Source of the DNA: JAWPMT01 sp965601475
GTDB lineage: Bacteria > Bacteroidota > Bacteroidia > Cytophagales > Cyclobacteriaceae
Assembly: GCA_965601475.1 (NCBI GenBank)
Contig: OZ271832.1
Span: forward strand, 248,001-312,000
Direction: 5' to 3'
DNA length: 64,000 nucleotides
The notes beneath the pieces are model-generated. The model did no database searches. It was not told the DNA's origin and worked only from the letters and a program-made list of their open reading frames with translations. Position numbers and translations under genes: made by a program. Shown here piece after piece: positions 24,573-32,141 of this stretch. The first letter of the stretch is position 1. The number at the start of each line of letters is the position of its first letter.

Positions 24573-25634
24573 CTACATTTGAAAGTCGTTACGCGCCTCC
24601 AGGGGTCCAGGTACCAGGGCCGCATCCTCCTCAAGCATTTGCCTCAAGTCAATTTCTATACCCCGAGCAATGGTAGATATGGGCACATCATTTCCCGACC
24701 CCTCAAATGGATTATCCCCTACTGTACCAATCCTTTGCATGGTATTGAATACCCATGAGATCATTGCTGTGAAGGGTATCGCCAACCACACGAAATAGGT
24801 ACCAATAACCGGAAAATACTCCTGTAACGACTGACCAGTTTTGGAAAACTCCGGCACTACGCCAAATGGAATCAACATGATGAACAGGTTGACAAAATCG
24901 TATCCCAGGGTTGCAAATTGCCTGGGGTATGGGAAGTTTTTGATACGTTCGGACTTCCCCTGATGCGTAATCAGGTCAGCCATTTTTGCCTGTAATTCCA
25001 AAAAAGAAAACTCCCAGATCAGACCCTTTTCCTTGAGCGATCTCAAATGGGTAGACTGCAGTTTCATCAGGGCCGCTGGCTTGTTGGTTTTTTGCCCGAT
25101 TTTGAGATACTCCTCGTCGGACAGCAATGGACGGATCTCTTCCTCCAGCGAGTGCTCCCACTCTGGAATGTGCACCATGTCGATCCACTCCTGGTTGTGT
25201 TTGTTCTTTTTGAAGGATTCCCAGGGTCTGTCCTGCCTCATGGCATGTCGCAAGGCTGTTAGCCACGCCATATGTCTGTACACCAGTGTCTTACGGTGAT
25301 TTCTCAACTCCTCTTCAGGCACCTTTTCCCTGGCATACTCATTGGTGACCATATCGAGCACCATGATGGTAAGGGTCCTGGAGTCATTGACGATACCACC
25401 CCATATCTTCCGGGCCTCCCATATTCTGCCGTAAGCGGCGTTGCTTTGAAAACCGATGAGGAAAGCCACCGCGGTACCGACAAGGGCCAAGGGTGTCCAT
25501 GGCAATTGCAACCACTGCAAGCCTAGCACTTCGTAAAGAATGGTGACTAAAGCCGCCAAGAGGATAAAAAACCTGAGTTCCCTGCGTGTCCAGCGCACCA
25601 TGGCCCATTTGCTATATTTCTTCCTGGTATACAT
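24573..25634 (-). CDS. bestrophin family anion channel-like protein
   Basis: This 353-aa inner-membrane protein has the bestrophin layout: an N-terminal RRELRFFILLAALVTILYEVLGL helix, a second helix with TPLALVGTAVAFLIGFQSNAAYGRIWEARKIWGGIVNDSR (the conserved F-R/Q-x-N-x-A-Y-x-R-W-x-E-x-R-x-x-W core), and further helices near the C-terminus with a PFGVVPEF segment and the ENPF-like DNPFEG motif. Homologues are pentameric chloride or cation channels. It is transcribed divergently from the Fe-S protein gene; an inverted repeat GTTAATA-N7-TATTAAC lies between the two starts. Confidence 0.88.
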   Translation of the reverse strand: MYTRKKYSKWAMVRWTRRELRFFILLAALVTILYEVLGLQWLQLPWTPLALVGTAVAFLIGFQSNAAYGRIWEARKIWGGIVNDSRTLTIMVLDMVTNEYAREKVPEEELRNHRKTLVYRHMAWLTALRHAMRQDRPWESFKKNKHNQEWIDMVHIPEWEHSLEEEIRPLLSDEEYLKIGQKTNKPAALMKLQSTHLRSLKEKGLIWEFSFLELQAKMADLITHQGKSERIKNFPYPRQFATLGYDFVNLFIMLIPFGVVPEFSKTGQSLQEYFPVIGTYFVWLAIPFTAMISWVFNTMQRIGTVGDNPFEGSGNDVPISTIARGIEIDLRQMLEEDAALVPGPLEARNDFQM

Positions 25635-25656
25635 AGATTGATGTTAGGCTTTCCAA

Positions 25657-25677
25657 GTTAATATCGTAAGTATTAAC
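25657..25677. promoter_or_regulatory. inverted repeat in a divergent promoter region
   Basis: GTTAATA-TCGTAAG-TATTAAC is a perfect 7-bp inverted repeat with a 7-base spacer, midway between the divergent bestrophin and Fe-S/CDGSH genes. It could be a shared operator. Confidence 0.35.
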
Positions 25678-25752
25678 ATTGACGGATAATTTTCGCCCTC
25701 TTCCAAACAAGATGGGTGCAAATTGATTAAGTAATGAAAAGCGCTACCTAGC

Positions 25753-26169
25753 ATGAAAGAATATACCAAAGAGGAAACCACCGTCTTCTGGCAGGCAGAA
25801 AAGTGCGTGCACTCTGGGATTTGCCTGATGGGTCTTCCCAAGGTCTTCAACCTGAAGAAAAGACCTTGGATCGACATGGATGGTGCAGATCTCGAGGCCA
25901 TCGAGCAGCAAGTTGCAAAATGCCCGAGTGGTGCACTTACCATCAAGGGCAAATCGCACCTTAGAGAAGAGTTACTGACCAAAAGAATGGAGGCGGGGGA
26001 AGCCACGCAAGTGACTGTTACTCGCGGTGGCCCCGTTATTGTCAGCGGTCCGGTGGTGGTTCAAAATCCGAATGGACGTACCTGGCACGAGGGAAAGGAT
26101 GTGGCTTTCTGCCGATGCGGCCAATCAGGAAATTTCCCTTTTTGTGACGGGACTCATGCAAAGCATTGA
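25753..26169 (+). CDS. Fe-S protein with Fer4_19 and CDGSH domains
   Basis: The 138-aa protein has two iron-sulfur modules. The N-terminal one (about residues 10-70) is of the DUF1271/Fer4_19 type with KCVHSGICLMGLP and a later KCPSGAL, giving Cys ligands for a 4Fe-4S cluster. The C-terminal one (about 100-138) is a CDGSH domain, CRCGQSGNFPFCDGTH, with the C-x-C ... C-D-G-x-H ligands of a 2Fe-2S cluster. It is cytoplasmic and probably an electron carrier or redox sensor. It is full length for this fusion. The convergent histidine kinase stop codon begins at the next base. Confidence 0.9.
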   Translation: MKEYTKEETTVFWQAEKCVHSGICLMGLPKVFNLKKRPWIDMDGADLEAIEQQVAKCPSGALTIKGKSHLREELLTKRMEAGEATQVTVTRGGPVIVSGPVVVQNPNGRTWHEGKDVAFCRCGQSGNFPFCDGTHAKH

Positions 26170-28278
26170 TTACCAGTAGTTTTCTACTGGTAGCAATAGG
26201 GCAAAACGGACACCATCGGATTCGTTGCGGACATTCACTTCACCATTGTGCTGTTGCGCAAAAGCGTGTACAATCGCCAATCCCAAGCCCGTACCCTCCC
26301 CAGTTTCCTTTGTCGTAAAGAAGGGGTCGAAGATTTTATGGGTATTTTCTTCGGGAATCAACTCCCCGGAGTTGAAAACACTGACTTCTGCAAATGATGT
26401 CGTCTCAGTAAGTTTTGTCGTGATTTCTATGCGTCTTTCATCATTGCCTGTCTTGGCATAGTAGATGGCATTGTCCACCAGATTGGAGAGCATTTGGTGA
26501 AACAATTCAGGAAATACCGGCACATCAGTGCTGAGCCGAAAATCAGTTTCGACGATGTTATGGCGCAGCTTATTTTCGAGGGTGAGTAGCGTCGACTGTA
26601 TGAGCTTATTCAAATTGGCCGGTTTGCGCTGGCGAAAGTCCCTGTTGGAAAAATGTGTGAGACTCTTTACCACATTTGACGCCCGTTGCAAGCCCTCCTC
26701 AATGTACTGTATGGCATCTGCAAACTGCTCTGAAGAATCAGCCGGGATCTGTTGCAGGTAGTCAAGTTCACGTTTGAAAATCTCCATACCCCCGGTAATA
26801 AAATTGAGCGGGTTATTCAGTTCGTGGGCAATACCTGCGGTAAGCACCCCTATTGAGGCCAATTTCTCACTCCGCAACAGTTGGTGTTGTGTTTCCTGAA
26901 GCTTGGCCAACGTGAGCTCCAACTCTATCTTCTGATCGTTGAGCGTGGTAATGGAAGCTTCCAATTCCTTATTGGAAAGCTTTAGCTCTTCATTCAATTC
27001 CTCCACCTCCCGGGTTCGGAATCCAACCAGCTGCTCCAGGTGCTGTCGGTGCTCCTCTAGCTCCATCTCCAGCTTTTTCCGTGGGGTGACGTCCCGAATC
27101 GAAACCAAGAGATATCCCTGATCTTCATCTAGAAGTGATATGGCAATTTCGGAATTGAATGTGGATCCATCGGATCTCAGGTTTTCCGATTCGACCAGAT
27201 GGGGTTTCCCGCCTTTGACGATCTCAGTGATCTTGCGCACTTCTTCCAGAGAAGCCTCGCCTGAGGACAGGACTGCAGGCTTAAGCCGAGAGGGATCCAT
27301 CTGTAGCATTTCCTCCCGGGAGTATCCAAACAACCGGCACGCCGCATCATTTACACCGACATAGCAATTTTCCTGGGGATTGTAGATCAACTTCGCTTCG
27401 AAGGAGTTTTGAAACAGGTTGCGATACTTTTCTTCACTCTGACGCTGCTCTTTCTCTTTCAACTCACGCATCAACTCCGCAGAAAGCCTGCCCGAGTACA
27501 TCTGCATGATCGCTGAGATCACCTCCGTATTTTCGATAGGCTCCGTATCCATAACTACCAGATGCCCAATAGGCAAATTGTTGTCGTCATACAATGAGAC
27601 ACCCACATAACCCTCAATCCCCCAATCTACCAGGTATTGATCGTCGGGAAACAGCTCCTGAACACCTTGCTCGCAGACATAGCTTCCACCGTCAATGACG
27701 GCCTGACAGGGTGTGCTTTCCAAATCATAACCAAATGGCTCCACCAACTGATTGTCAACGCTGAGGGACAAAATATTCATCCGAAGGGCATGATCATCAT
27801 AAATGCCCACAAATCCATATTTCACACCCAGCACATAGGTGAGGTTCAGTACCAATTGAGAGAAGTTAGAAGCTCCGGTGTCTTGGGCCATCTGCTGGGC
27901 CATCTTCATGACGATCTCCTCCTTGAGTTTGGCGTCAGAAGTGGGTCTTACTGAAAAAGAGCATGGGCTGCCAGAATCTTTGCTGTGATCGATTTGGCAA
28001 AAAAGTGAAACCGGTATTTCTCTGTCCCCTACTGCCAATTTCAGGCGTACATTCATCCGCTTGTGATGATGAAGATGCTCTGAAAGCTCTCTTTGATAGA
28101 TCGGCAACGACTGTGGCGTGATCAGTTCCTCAAAAGGTTGACCTATGCTGCCGATACCGAAGGTTTCCTGGAATGCATCATTGAAATCAACCAAAATTCC
28201 CTGATCAACAATGACCAAAGGAAATCCCACATTCTGGAATAAATTCCTATAGCTAATCTCTCTTTCGGTTTTCTCCAC
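26170..28278 (-). CDS. PAS-GAF-PAS sensor histidine kinase
   Basis: The 702-aa protein has no transmembrane segment. Domains in order are a PAS domain (about 8-115, NAFQETFG), a GAF domain (about 125-265, VLGVKYGFVGIYDDHALRM and GYVGVSLYDDNNLPIGHLVV), a second PAS domain with PAC (about 285-400, GVNDAACRLFGYSREEM), a coiled coil, HisKA with phospho-acceptor H485 in GIAHELNNPLNF, and HATPase_c with N-box DNAIYYA, FDPFFTTKETGEGTGLGLAI and a final short stretch. It is a soluble sensor kinase for an unseen response regulator. The start is GTG, with no in-frame ATG upstream before a stop. It lies about 110 bases downstream of ada on the same strand, so co-transcription is possible. Confidence 0.9.
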   Translation of the reverse strand: MEKTEREISYRNLFQNVGFPLVIVDQGILVDFNDAFQETFGIGSIGQPFEELITPQSLPIYQRELSEHLHHHKRMNVRLKLAVGDREIPVSLFCQIDHSKDSGSPCSFSVRPTSDAKLKEEIVMKMAQQMAQDTGASNFSQLVLNLTYVLGVKYGFVGIYDDHALRMNILSLSVDNQLVEPFGYDLESTPCQAVIDGGSYVCEQGVQELFPDDQYLVDWGIEGYVGVSLYDDNNLPIGHLVVMDTEPIENTEVISAIMQMYSGRLSAELMRELKEKEQRQSEEKYRNLFQNSFEAKLIYNPQENCYVGVNDAACRLFGYSREEMLQMDPSRLKPAVLSSGEASLEEVRKITEIVKGGKPHLVESENLRSDGSTFNSEIAISLLDEDQGYLLVSIRDVTPRKKLEMELEEHRQHLEQLVGFRTREVEELNEELKLSNKELEASITTLNDQKIELELTLAKLQETQHQLLRSEKLASIGVLTAGIAHELNNPLNFITGGMEIFKRELDYLQQIPADSSEQFADAIQYIEEGLQRASNVVKSLTHFSNRDFRQRKPANLNKLIQSTLLTLENKLRHNIVETDFRLSTDVPVFPELFHQMLSNLVDNAIYYAKTGNDERRIEITTKLTETTSFAEVSVFNSGELIPEENTHKIFDPFFTTKETGEGTGLGLAIVHAFAQQHNGEVNVRNESDGVRFALLLPVENYW
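26171..26192. terminator. hairpin between convergent genes
   Basis: TACCAGTAG-TTTT-CTACTGGTA is a perfect 9-bp stem with a four-base loop, directly after the Fe-S gene stop and overlapping the last codons of the histidine kinase gene. No T-run follows on either side, so it may stabilise 3' ends rather than terminate. Confidence 0.45.
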
Positions 28279-28390
28279 AGCTGCTTCTGAACGTCGTCCA
28301 GTATGTTATCTCCATAACAGCCGAAATTGTTTGCCCCCTGCCTCCCACTTCTTGACAAACCTCAAGAAACGTGGGTCAAGCGGTACTATG

Positions 28391-29452
28391 CTAATCGAAT
28401 AGCCGAAGTTGTTTTTGTTCGTGCTCCAAAAGCCATTTCTTTCTAGGAAGACCTCCGGCATACCCAGTAAGACTGCCATCACTGGCAATCACGCGGTGAC
28501 AAGGAATAATGATGGCGATACTATTCTGACCATTGGCCGCAGCAACCGCTCGCACGGCTTTTTCATCTCCCACCGCCAAGGCTTGCTGTTTGTAACTTCG
28601 CGTCTGCCCGAAGGGGATCGTCAATAGTTTTTCCCAGACCTGACGTTGAAAGCCCGTACCTGACATCTTCAGTGGAATATCAAATTCCTTTAGCTCACCC
28701 CGGAAGTAGGCTGAAATTTGTTGCTCTGCCAATTGGGTAAGTTCGTTGGACCCTTCCATGATATTGGCCTGGAGGTTCTTAGCGACCTTCTGCACTTCCG
28801 CTTCCAGGCCTTTACGATCAACAAACTCCAGGAGAGAAAGACCTTGCGCGGTGGCACCGGCCAACATGGGACCAAGAGCCGTGGTAAAGCGGTGCAAATA
28901 GAGCACATTCACGTCGTCGGCATTTTTGGGAGCGTGGTCAAAGGCATGCTTAAAGGTATAGCCAAAACCACTTAAGGAATCGTAGCCGGTTTGGAATGCT
29001 GTTGCCGTGACAGGCTGTCCTTCCTTCAGTGACTCAACGGCATGATTCAATCGAATCATTCGCTGATAGGCCTGAAATGTCACACCGCGATGCTCTTTGA
29101 ACCACCGTCTCAGGCTAGCCGGACTGCACCCCATCTCCCTGATATCTGAATCTTTGAATCTACGGTGAGGCTGCTCGGAAAGCAATTGCACAAATTTCCT
29201 CACATCGGGGGGTGGCTCCTCTGCATTGGATGTCGGCTTACAGATCTTGCAGGGTCTGAAACCCTGGCTCCTCGCCTCCTCGGCGGATTCGTAGAAGGCT
29301 ACGTTCTCCTTTTTGGGTTTTCGTGCTCGGCAAGTGGCGATACAAAACACCTGGGTGGTTTTGACTCCGACATAAAAGACCCCGATATATTGACGGTCCC
29401 TTTTGACAAGGGCCTCATAGTACTCTTCAAATTGGTCTTGATCGGTGATCAT
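28391..29452 (-). CDS. ada: Ada: DNA methyl-phosphotriester/O6-alkylguanine repair protein and activator
   Basis: The 353-aa protein matches full-length E. coli Ada. The N-terminal zinc site has C37, C41, C68 and C71 (FCIATC and FRPCKICKP), one residue offset from Ada C38/C42/C69/C72. An AraC-type HTH follows (CSPASLRRWFKEHRGVTFQAYQRMIRLN, TATAFQTGYDSLSGFGYTFKHAF), then the Ogt-like domain with IPCHRVI, acceptor C318. It removes methyl groups from DNA backbone and O6-guanine and activates repair genes when methylated. Its start codon overlaps the stop of the upstream PEP-mutase-family gene (ATGA), so the two form an operon. Confidence 0.93.
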   Translation of the reverse strand: MITDQDQFEEYYEALVKRDRQYIGVFYVGVKTTQVFCIATCRARKPKKENVAFYESAEEARSQGFRPCKICKPTSNAEEPPPDVRKFVQLLSEQPHRRFKDSDIREMGCSPASLRRWFKEHRGVTFQAYQRMIRLNHAVESLKEGQPVTATAFQTGYDSLSGFGYTFKHAFDHAPKNADDVNVLYLHRFTTALGPMLAGATAQGLSLLEFVDRKGLEAEVQKVAKNLQANIMEGSNELTQLAEQQISAYFRGELKEFDIPLKMSGTGFQRQVWEKLLTIPFGQTRSYKQQALAVGDEKAVRAVAAANGQNSIAIIIPCHRVIASDGSLTGYAGGLPRKKWLLEHEQKQLRLFD

Positions 29453-30219
29453 CTGTACAATTCCTCCAAACTCGATTCTTCCAGCATCCTGGAGGCTCGA
29501 TGTCGAAGGTCGTTCATCACAGCCTTGTACATGCCGCCTCCGAGGCTTATCCTCTTCACGCCTAGGTCTTTGAGTGTTGGGAAATCCGGAAGCTCCTGCA
29601 TAGCCAGCAAATTGAGTGGGAGTTTCGATTCATTTACCACTGCTCGAATTTCCTCCGGGTTCTTCAAATACGGCACAAAGAGGCCCTCTGCACCGGCAGC
29701 TTCATACATTGTCAGCCTTGACAGGGTTTCCTCCAGCGCATTAGGCAGACCCACCAAAAAAGCATCTGTCCGGATGTTCAGGAAAATGGAAATACCGCGT
29801 TTGTCCAGTGCTTCTCTTATTGCACTCAACTTTGTCCCAAACCTGTCCCGATCATCAAGCTGGAGTTCATTGTCCCCAATCGAATCTTCAAGATTGACAC
29901 CTGCCACCCCTAGCTCGGCCAGTCTCGCAAGGTTGTCCGCAATACCCTGAGCATCGTCTGCATAGCCACGTTCCAGGTCCACTGAGAGCGGCACCTTCAC
30001 CACGCGCTTGATTTGCGACACCACCTCAAACAACGAATCGAAGGAAATCTCTTCTCCATCCTCATAGCCCATGGCAGTGGCCACAGCAGAACTCGAGGTG
30101 CCAACTACAGCATAACCCACTTGCTCATATATTTGAGCGCTTTGCGCATTCCAGGCATTGGCCAAAATGAAAGGGTCCGCAGATGCGTAAAGGTCTAAGA
30201 GTCGTTGATAATCAGTCAT
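29449..30219 (-). CDS. isocitrate lyase/PEP mutase superfamily protein
   Basis: The 256-aa protein is a TIM-barrel of the PEP mutase/isocitrate lyase superfamily: FILANAWNAQSAQIYEQVGYAVVGTSSSAVATAMGYEDGE at the N-terminus, PLSVDLERGYADDAQGIADNLARLAELGVAGVNLEDS with the metal-binding D and E, and NIRTDAFLVG. It lacks the KKCGH signature of isocitrate lyase, as expected for the PEP mutase/oxaloacetate decarboxylase/2,3-dimethylmalate lyase-like group. The substrate is unknown. Its 4-base overlap with ada suggests a link to alkylation response. Confidence 0.88.
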   Translation of the reverse strand: MTDYQRLLDLYASADPFILANAWNAQSAQIYEQVGYAVVGTSSSAVATAMGYEDGEEISFDSLFEVVSQIKRVVKVPLSVDLERGYADDAQGIADNLARLAELGVAGVNLEDSIGDNELQLDDRDRFGTKLSAIREALDKRGISIFLNIRTDAFLVGLPNALEETLSRLTMYEAAGAEGLFVPYLKNPEEIRAVVNESKLPLNLLAMQELPDFPTLKDLGVKRISLGGGMYKAVMNDLRHRASRMLEESSLEELYR

Positions 30220-30316
30220 GGGTTTTTATTGGCAAATAACCAAAATCTCTAATCTGCTAACAACCGAAAATTGGACAAGTATTTTTTTAACTTGAAATCG
30301 TCTAAAGAAATACCGA

Positions 30317-30883
30317 ATGGAGCAAGAACTTAAAGGTATCATCCAATTTCTTCAAATCGCGGAGCAATTGAAAAACACGTTGCGGTCGGCCCACACCTCC
30401 AATGGCCGCCAGGAAAGTGTAGCCGAGCACACCTGGAGGCTCTGTCTGTTGGCTGTGGTCCTCGACGGACATTACCCCCAAATGGACTTTAAACGGCTGA
30501 TCAAAATGCTTGTCATCCACGATTTGGGTGAGATTGTCAATGGGGATATACCGGCCATCGAGCAAGATCCCAGCGTAGATAAAAGCGAAGCGGAACGTCT
30601 TGACTTCCAGCAGGTGGTTGCTCCACTGCATGAAGAAGTTCAGCAAGAATTTCTGAGCATCTACGATGAATACAACGAGGCAGTCAGTCCTGAGGCTAAA
30701 CTGGCCAAAGCTCTCGACAAGATCGAAACGCTTTTTCAGCATGTTCAAGGCAAGAACCCAAGCAATTTTGATTACGGGTTCAATCTGGACTACGGCAAAA
30801 AATTCACAGGTTTGGATGAAATCACCTCATTTCTCCGCATGGAAGCCGACCGTCAGACACGAAAGAAAATGAGCAGCGATTAA
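30317..30883 (+). CDS. HD domain phosphohydrolase (YfbR/HDDC2-like)
   Basis: The 188-aa protein has the HD-domain layout of the YfbR/HDDC2 group: ESVAEHTWRLCLLAVVL supplies the first His, and LVIHDLGEIVNGDIPA supplies the HD pair and a further acidic residue. A late DKIETLFQHVQ segment carries the last Asp ligand. Such enzymes are metal-dependent phosphohydrolases, including 5'-deoxynucleotidases. It is cytoplasmic and complete. Its 3' end overlaps the convergent cytidylate-kinase-like gene by four bases. Confidence 0.88.
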   Translation: MEQELKGIIQFLQIAEQLKNTLRSAHTSNGRQESVAEHTWRLCLLAVVLDGHYPQMDFKRLIKMLVIHDLGEIVNGDIPAIEQDPSVDKSEAERLDFQQVVAPLHEEVQQEFLSIYDEYNEAVSPEAKLAKALDKIETLFQHVQGKNPSNFDYGFNLDYGKKFTGLDEITSFLRMEADRQTRKKMSSD

Positions 30884-31572
30884 ATCATACCTTTTTCGAC
30901 CATGAGATCGAAAATTACCAATGCCATTTCCTCCTCGGTAAGTATTCGGCTATTGAGAATAATGTGAAAGAGGCCGTCTTCGTAGGGTCTTCCCGACAAT
31001 GTCTCCGACCATTTTCTGCGTTTTTCATCCACCTCCTTGATGAGCTTGCGGGTCTCCCTAATGTCCGTGTTTCTTTCAGCCACCAAGCGCTCTGTTCTCC
31101 AGGCAATCGGGGCCATGAGTCTTACATGAAGGGCACTGGGAATGTTTTGGGTAAGTGCTGTCCCACCGCGGCCGACAACAATTACATTGCCCTTTCTGGC
31201 GTAAGTGTCAATGACCTCCTTGACAGTATCAGTCATCTTCTTGTCGGTCATGGCATAGTGACTGGACAAGGACCGGAAAATATCCGCCAGTCCCCCTGCC
31301 TCTTCCCCGATCAATGTACGCTCTATTTGAGCTGAAGTAATCCCCAGATTTCTGGCTGACTCCTCAATGATTTCCTTGTTGATATAGCGCCAGGAGCAAT
31401 TGTTTACCGATTTGTCCTGGTGCTGGGCAATCATGGAAATGAGTTTGATTGCCAGGTGGTTGGCTTTGCATCCAAACTCCCTGGAAAGTGTAACAACCGG
31501 ACCGACAGCGACGGGATCAGCTTCCAGTACATCGCCCCTGTCTTGCATATAGGTGTTAAGATCGATCTTCAT
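30880..31572 (-). CDS. cytidylate kinase-like family protein
   Basis: The 230-aa protein opens with VVTLSREFGCKANHLAIKLISMIAQHQ, resembling the nucleotide-binding start of cytidylate-kinase-like proteins where G-S-G-K-x-[ST] is altered. It continues with WRYINKEIIEESARNLGI, VIVVGRGGTALTQNIPSALHVRLMAPIAWRTERL and a REDPTKT-like C-terminal helix pair. The P-loop is degenerate (REFGCKANHLA), so kinase activity is uncertain. It is cytoplasmic. A single gene, convergent with the HD phosphohydrolase. Confidence 0.8.
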   Translation of the reverse strand: MKIDLNTYMQDRGDVLEADPVAVGPVVTLSREFGCKANHLAIKLISMIAQHQDKSVNNCSWRYINKEIIEESARNLGITSAQIERTLIGEEAGGLADIFRSLSSHYAMTDKKMTDTVKEVIDTYARKGNVIVVGRGGTALTQNIPSALHVRLMAPIAWRTERLVAERNTDIRETRKLIKEVDEKRRKWSETLSGRPYEDGLFHIILNSRILTEEEMALVIFDLMVEKGMI

Positions 31573-31741
31573 GACCTGGTGCCTTGGGTACGCGTTTAAG
31601 ATAGATGCTATTGCCGTCTCGAAAAATGATCCATATTGGCCATGGAATTGCTAAAAATCACGGTTTCCAAGCTATTCTCAAAGAATCGCCTGCTCCGAAA
31701 GCCATGAAAGTTCGTCGGTTAATGCAATTACCTACTAAAAA

Positions 31742-31780
31742 GTAGAACATATTATTTGAGTGCGCGTATATTTGTTCTAC
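31742..31780. promoter_or_regulatory. inverted repeat and TATATTTG box upstream of padR
   Basis: GTAGAACA (31742-31749) and TGTTCTAC (31773-31780) form a perfect 8-bp inverted repeat 23 bases apart. Between and overlapping them is TATATTTG (31767-31774), which fits the Bacteroidota -7 box TANNTTTG, though no matching TTTG at -33 is in place. The start codon of the PadR gene follows 13 bases after the repeat. This fits autorepression by PadR. Confidence 0.45.
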
Positions 31781-31793
31781 AACTTAGTATGTA

Positions 31794-32141
31794 ATGAAGG
31801 AAACTAGACTTGGTGATTTCGAAGAGACGATTCTGCTGATCGTGGGCATCCTGGGAGAAGAGGCATATGCATTCAAGATTTCGGAGGAATTTGAGGAGCA
31901 AACTGGCAGGGCTGTTTCCATTGGTGCGACGCATTCCACGCTCAATCGCCTCAGTGAGAAGGGCTTTCTTGAGTCTGAAATGGGAGAAGCCAAAGCAGAG
32001 CGCGGGGGCCGACGGAAACGCATCTACAAAATCACAGCAGTAGGACATCGTGTACTCGAGGAGGCACGGGCATTCAAATTATCACTCTGGAACCAGTTTC
32101 CTGCTTTCTCCAACGGTAAAATCAACTTTCTGCATGCCTAA
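31794..32141 (+). CDS. PadR family transcriptional regulator
   Basis: The 115-aa protein is a typical short PadR regulator: LGDFEETILLIVGILGEEAYAFKISEEFEEQTGRAVSIGATHSTLNRLSEKGFLESEMGEAKAERGGRRKRIYKITAVGHRVLEEA. It includes the winged-helix recognition part and the RRKRIYKIT wing, then a short C-terminal helix. It binds DNA as a dimer and normally represses its own operon. The permease start codon lies inside its last codons (8-base overlap), so translation is coupled. Confidence 0.92.
   Translation: MKETRLGDFEETILLIVGILGEEAYAFKISEEFEEQTGRAVSIGATHSTLNRLSEKGFLESEMGEAKAERGGRRKRIYKITAVGHRVLEEARAFKLSLWNQFPAFSNGKINFLHA

Noticed and set aside
29165..29950. A 261-aa open frame opposite the PEP-mutase-family gene
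   Set aside because: It is a long shadow of the real gene and of the 5' part of ada; composition and motifs belong to the other strand.
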